A stretch of DNA of 64,000 nucleotides from an uncultured Cohaesibacter sp. (GTDB taxonomy: Bacteria > Pseudomonadota > Alphaproteobacteria > Rhizobiales > Cohaesibacteraceae), in contig NZ_OY781114.1 of NCBI RefSeq assembly GCF_963676485.1, forward strand, positions 2,992,501 to 3,056,500, given 5' to 3'. Positions 63,347 to 64,000 of this stretch are shown here, piece after piece; position 1 is the stretch's first letter; every line of letters starts with the position of its first letter. Both the position numbers and the translations under genes were made by a program. A model generated the notes under the pieces. It searched no databases, was not told where the DNA came from, and saw only the letters and a list, made by a program, of their open reading frames with translations.

Positions 63347-63363
63347 GGCGCCTATTTTGCACA

Positions 63364-63427
63364 ATTCACAAAAAATGAATATTTCTAAAAACTAATCTTG
63401 ACTAAATTCATTTTTAATGAATTTATT
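63364..63427. promoter_or_regulatory. Rightward operator region of the phage switch
   Basis: Two 17-bp palindromes, ATTCACAAAAAATGAAT (63364-63380) and ATTCATTTTTAATGAAT (63406-63422), match the left operators. A TTGACT -35 at 63398-63403 precedes the second; a -10 such as TTTATT at 63422-63427 would start transcription at about the cro ATG (63433). Confidence 0.78.
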
Positions 63428-63432
63428 GAGGC

Positions 63433-63648
63433 ATGGAACATGCTCGCAATATCATAACTTCGTTGGGTTCTCGTGAAGTCGCTGAGCGCCTGGGAGTAAA
63501 GCTACCCGCTATTAGCAATGCCGTTTCTTCCGGTCAGTTTCCTGCTGCATGGTATCGCGAGTTGCGAAATCTGGGGCAAGAAAAGGGCGTTGTGGTGCCT
63601 GACGGGTTATTCAATTGGAGGCGGGCGGTGGATGACGTCGATGATTAG
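63433..63648 (+). CDS. Cro-like regulator (YdaS-type)
   Basis: A 71-residue protein with a helix-turn-helix SREVAERLGVKLPAISNAVS at about residues 13-32 followed by AWYRELRNL, the pattern of YdaS/Cro-like phage regulators. It is divergent from the CI-like gene and starts the rightward operon. A GAGG lies close to the ATG. Confidence 0.82.
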   Translation: MEHARNIITSLGSREVAERLGVKLPAISNAVSSGQFPAAWYRELRNLGQEKGVVVPDGLFNWRRAVDDVDD

Positions 63649-63766
63649 CCCGCTTCCTGCCCTGTCTGGCCAGCTTATGGCCGAGGGTTGTGGCTTCCTG
63701 CCGGAAAGTCTCGGCGCTCATCTCTCTCAGATCTGCCGGGTCGTCCTTGTTTCGGTTGTTTTCCAT
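63611..63766 (-). CDS. Small prophage ORF of uncertain strand
   Basis: ATG 63766 has an AGGAGA site and opens a 51-residue basic frame (MENNRNKDDPADLREMSAET start). On the plus strand a 72-residue frame from ATG 63632 with GGAGG upstream ends in an ATGA overlap with the next gene, which fits operon logic. Only one is likely real; I cannot decide. Confidence 0.3.
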   Translation of the reverse strand: MENNRNKDDPADLREMSAETFRQEATTLGHKLARQGRKRANHRRHPPPASN

Positions 63767-63786
63767 TGCCTTGGTCTCCTGTGGTT

Positions 63787-63813
63787 GATGACCAGTCTGC
63801 AAGACTGGTCATC
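63787..63813. other. Perfect hairpin in prophage early region
   Basis: GATGACCAGTC (63787-63797) and GACTGGTCATC (63803-63813) form an 11-bp perfect stem with a five-base loop; TTTTTT follows at 63822. It lies 34 bases before the next plus-strand gene and may be an attenuator, or a terminator for either strand. Confidence 0.5.
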
Positions 63814-63846
63814 CTCGGTGCATGTTTTTTCGCGGGGTCTTTGCTC

Positions 63847-64000
63847 ATGACTTATGCGCTTTCCAACAAGAAAATCAGTGCTCTTTTGGCTGCCAGTCGC
63901 CTCGATCTCGATGCGGCGGGCGGTGCCGAGGCTGTCTCGGAAATTACCGGCTATCGCGCCCAATCCCTCGATAGGATGGCCCGACCAAAAGAGCCGGATG
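63847..64000 (+). CDS. Prophage early protein, truncated by window edge
   Basis: ATG 63847 opens a frame of 51 codons still open at the window end, beginning MTYALSNKKISALLAASRLD. The start overlaps the stop of a plus-strand frame (ATGA). Not recognised; third position after the Cro-like gene suggests a replication or regulatory protein. Confidence 0.5.
   Translation, partial: MTYALSNKKISALLAASRLDLDAAGGAEAVSEITGYRAQSLDRMARPKEPD

Larger units (their letters stand above)
58628..64000. mobile_element. Left end of a prophage, continuing past the window
   Basis: The stretch carries integrase, AlpA-like excision protein, SSB, small phage proteins, a CI/Cro-type switch and shared operators, in lambdoid-like order. 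The left border lies between 57023 and 58628; the lipoprotein gene may be inside it. No attachment repeat could be identified because the right end is outside the window. Confidence 0.85.

Noticed and set aside
1-64000. CRISPR array, rRNA operon, complete tRNA, riboswitch
   Set aside because: No regularly spaced repeats, no rRNA sequence, no complete tRNA cloverleaf and no recognised riboswitch core were seen.

Overview
The window looks like a chromosomal segment of a marine-type alphaproteobacterium, probably Hyphomicrobiales. The evidence is the richness in TRAP and ABC uptake operons, the Entner-Doudoroff genes, and an elongator tRNA-Met fragment of alphaproteobacterial type. Cohaesibacter or a relative is a guess from gene style only.

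Layout. 1-6 kb: a tandem pair of DUF917 proteins, a family-5 ABC solute-binding protein and a MalT-like LuxR regulator. 6.1-10.3 kb: an overlapping five-gene operon with a polar amino-acid ABC importer, a C45-type Ntn-hydrolase and an RpiR regulator. 10.6-16.2 kb: a LacI regulator divergent from an aldolase / TAXI-TRAP / DUF1330 operon, with a perfect operator between them and a strong terminator at the end. 16.2-33.5 kb: an accessory zone. It holds a tRNA-Met 3' fragment (likely an integration scar), a Lamassu-Sir2-like defence operon with two frameshifted genes, a GNAT gene, an Imm11-like protein, several broken genes and uncharacterised exported or membrane proteins. A dispersed intergenic repeat of about 150-200 bp occurs through this zone and on to 51 kb.

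33.5-45.1 kb: a coherent L-idonate/gluconate module. It comprises gnd, edd, an FCD-type regulator, a dctPQM TRAP transporter, a GntR-like LacI regulator, idnD, idnO and gluconokinase. Two matching operators (TGTTATCGRTAACA) link edd with the idnD/idnO divergent region. The predicted flow is uptake by the TRAP transporter, oxidation of L-idonate to 5-ketogluconate, reduction to gluconate, phosphorylation, then dehydration (Edd) or oxidative decarboxylation (Gnd). 45.4-56.6 kb: FabF-like synthase with MarR, RidA, an XRE/membrane pair, GlxA-type regulator with an NTF2-like protein, an IS110 transposase beside a truncated HIT gene, and a TetR-controlled HlyD plus two ABC-2 permeases.

57.3-64 kb: a lipoprotein with an alpha/beta-hydrolase pattern, then the left end of a lambdoid-type prophage: integrase, AlpA-like gene, SSB, small proteins, a moron-like exported protein, a CI-like repressor and a Cro-like gene. 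Four copies of a 17-bp palindrome form left and right operator regions, and one copy exactly fills the -35/-10 spacer of the leftward promoter. The prophage continues past the window edge.

All identifications are by reading motifs; no database search was possible.
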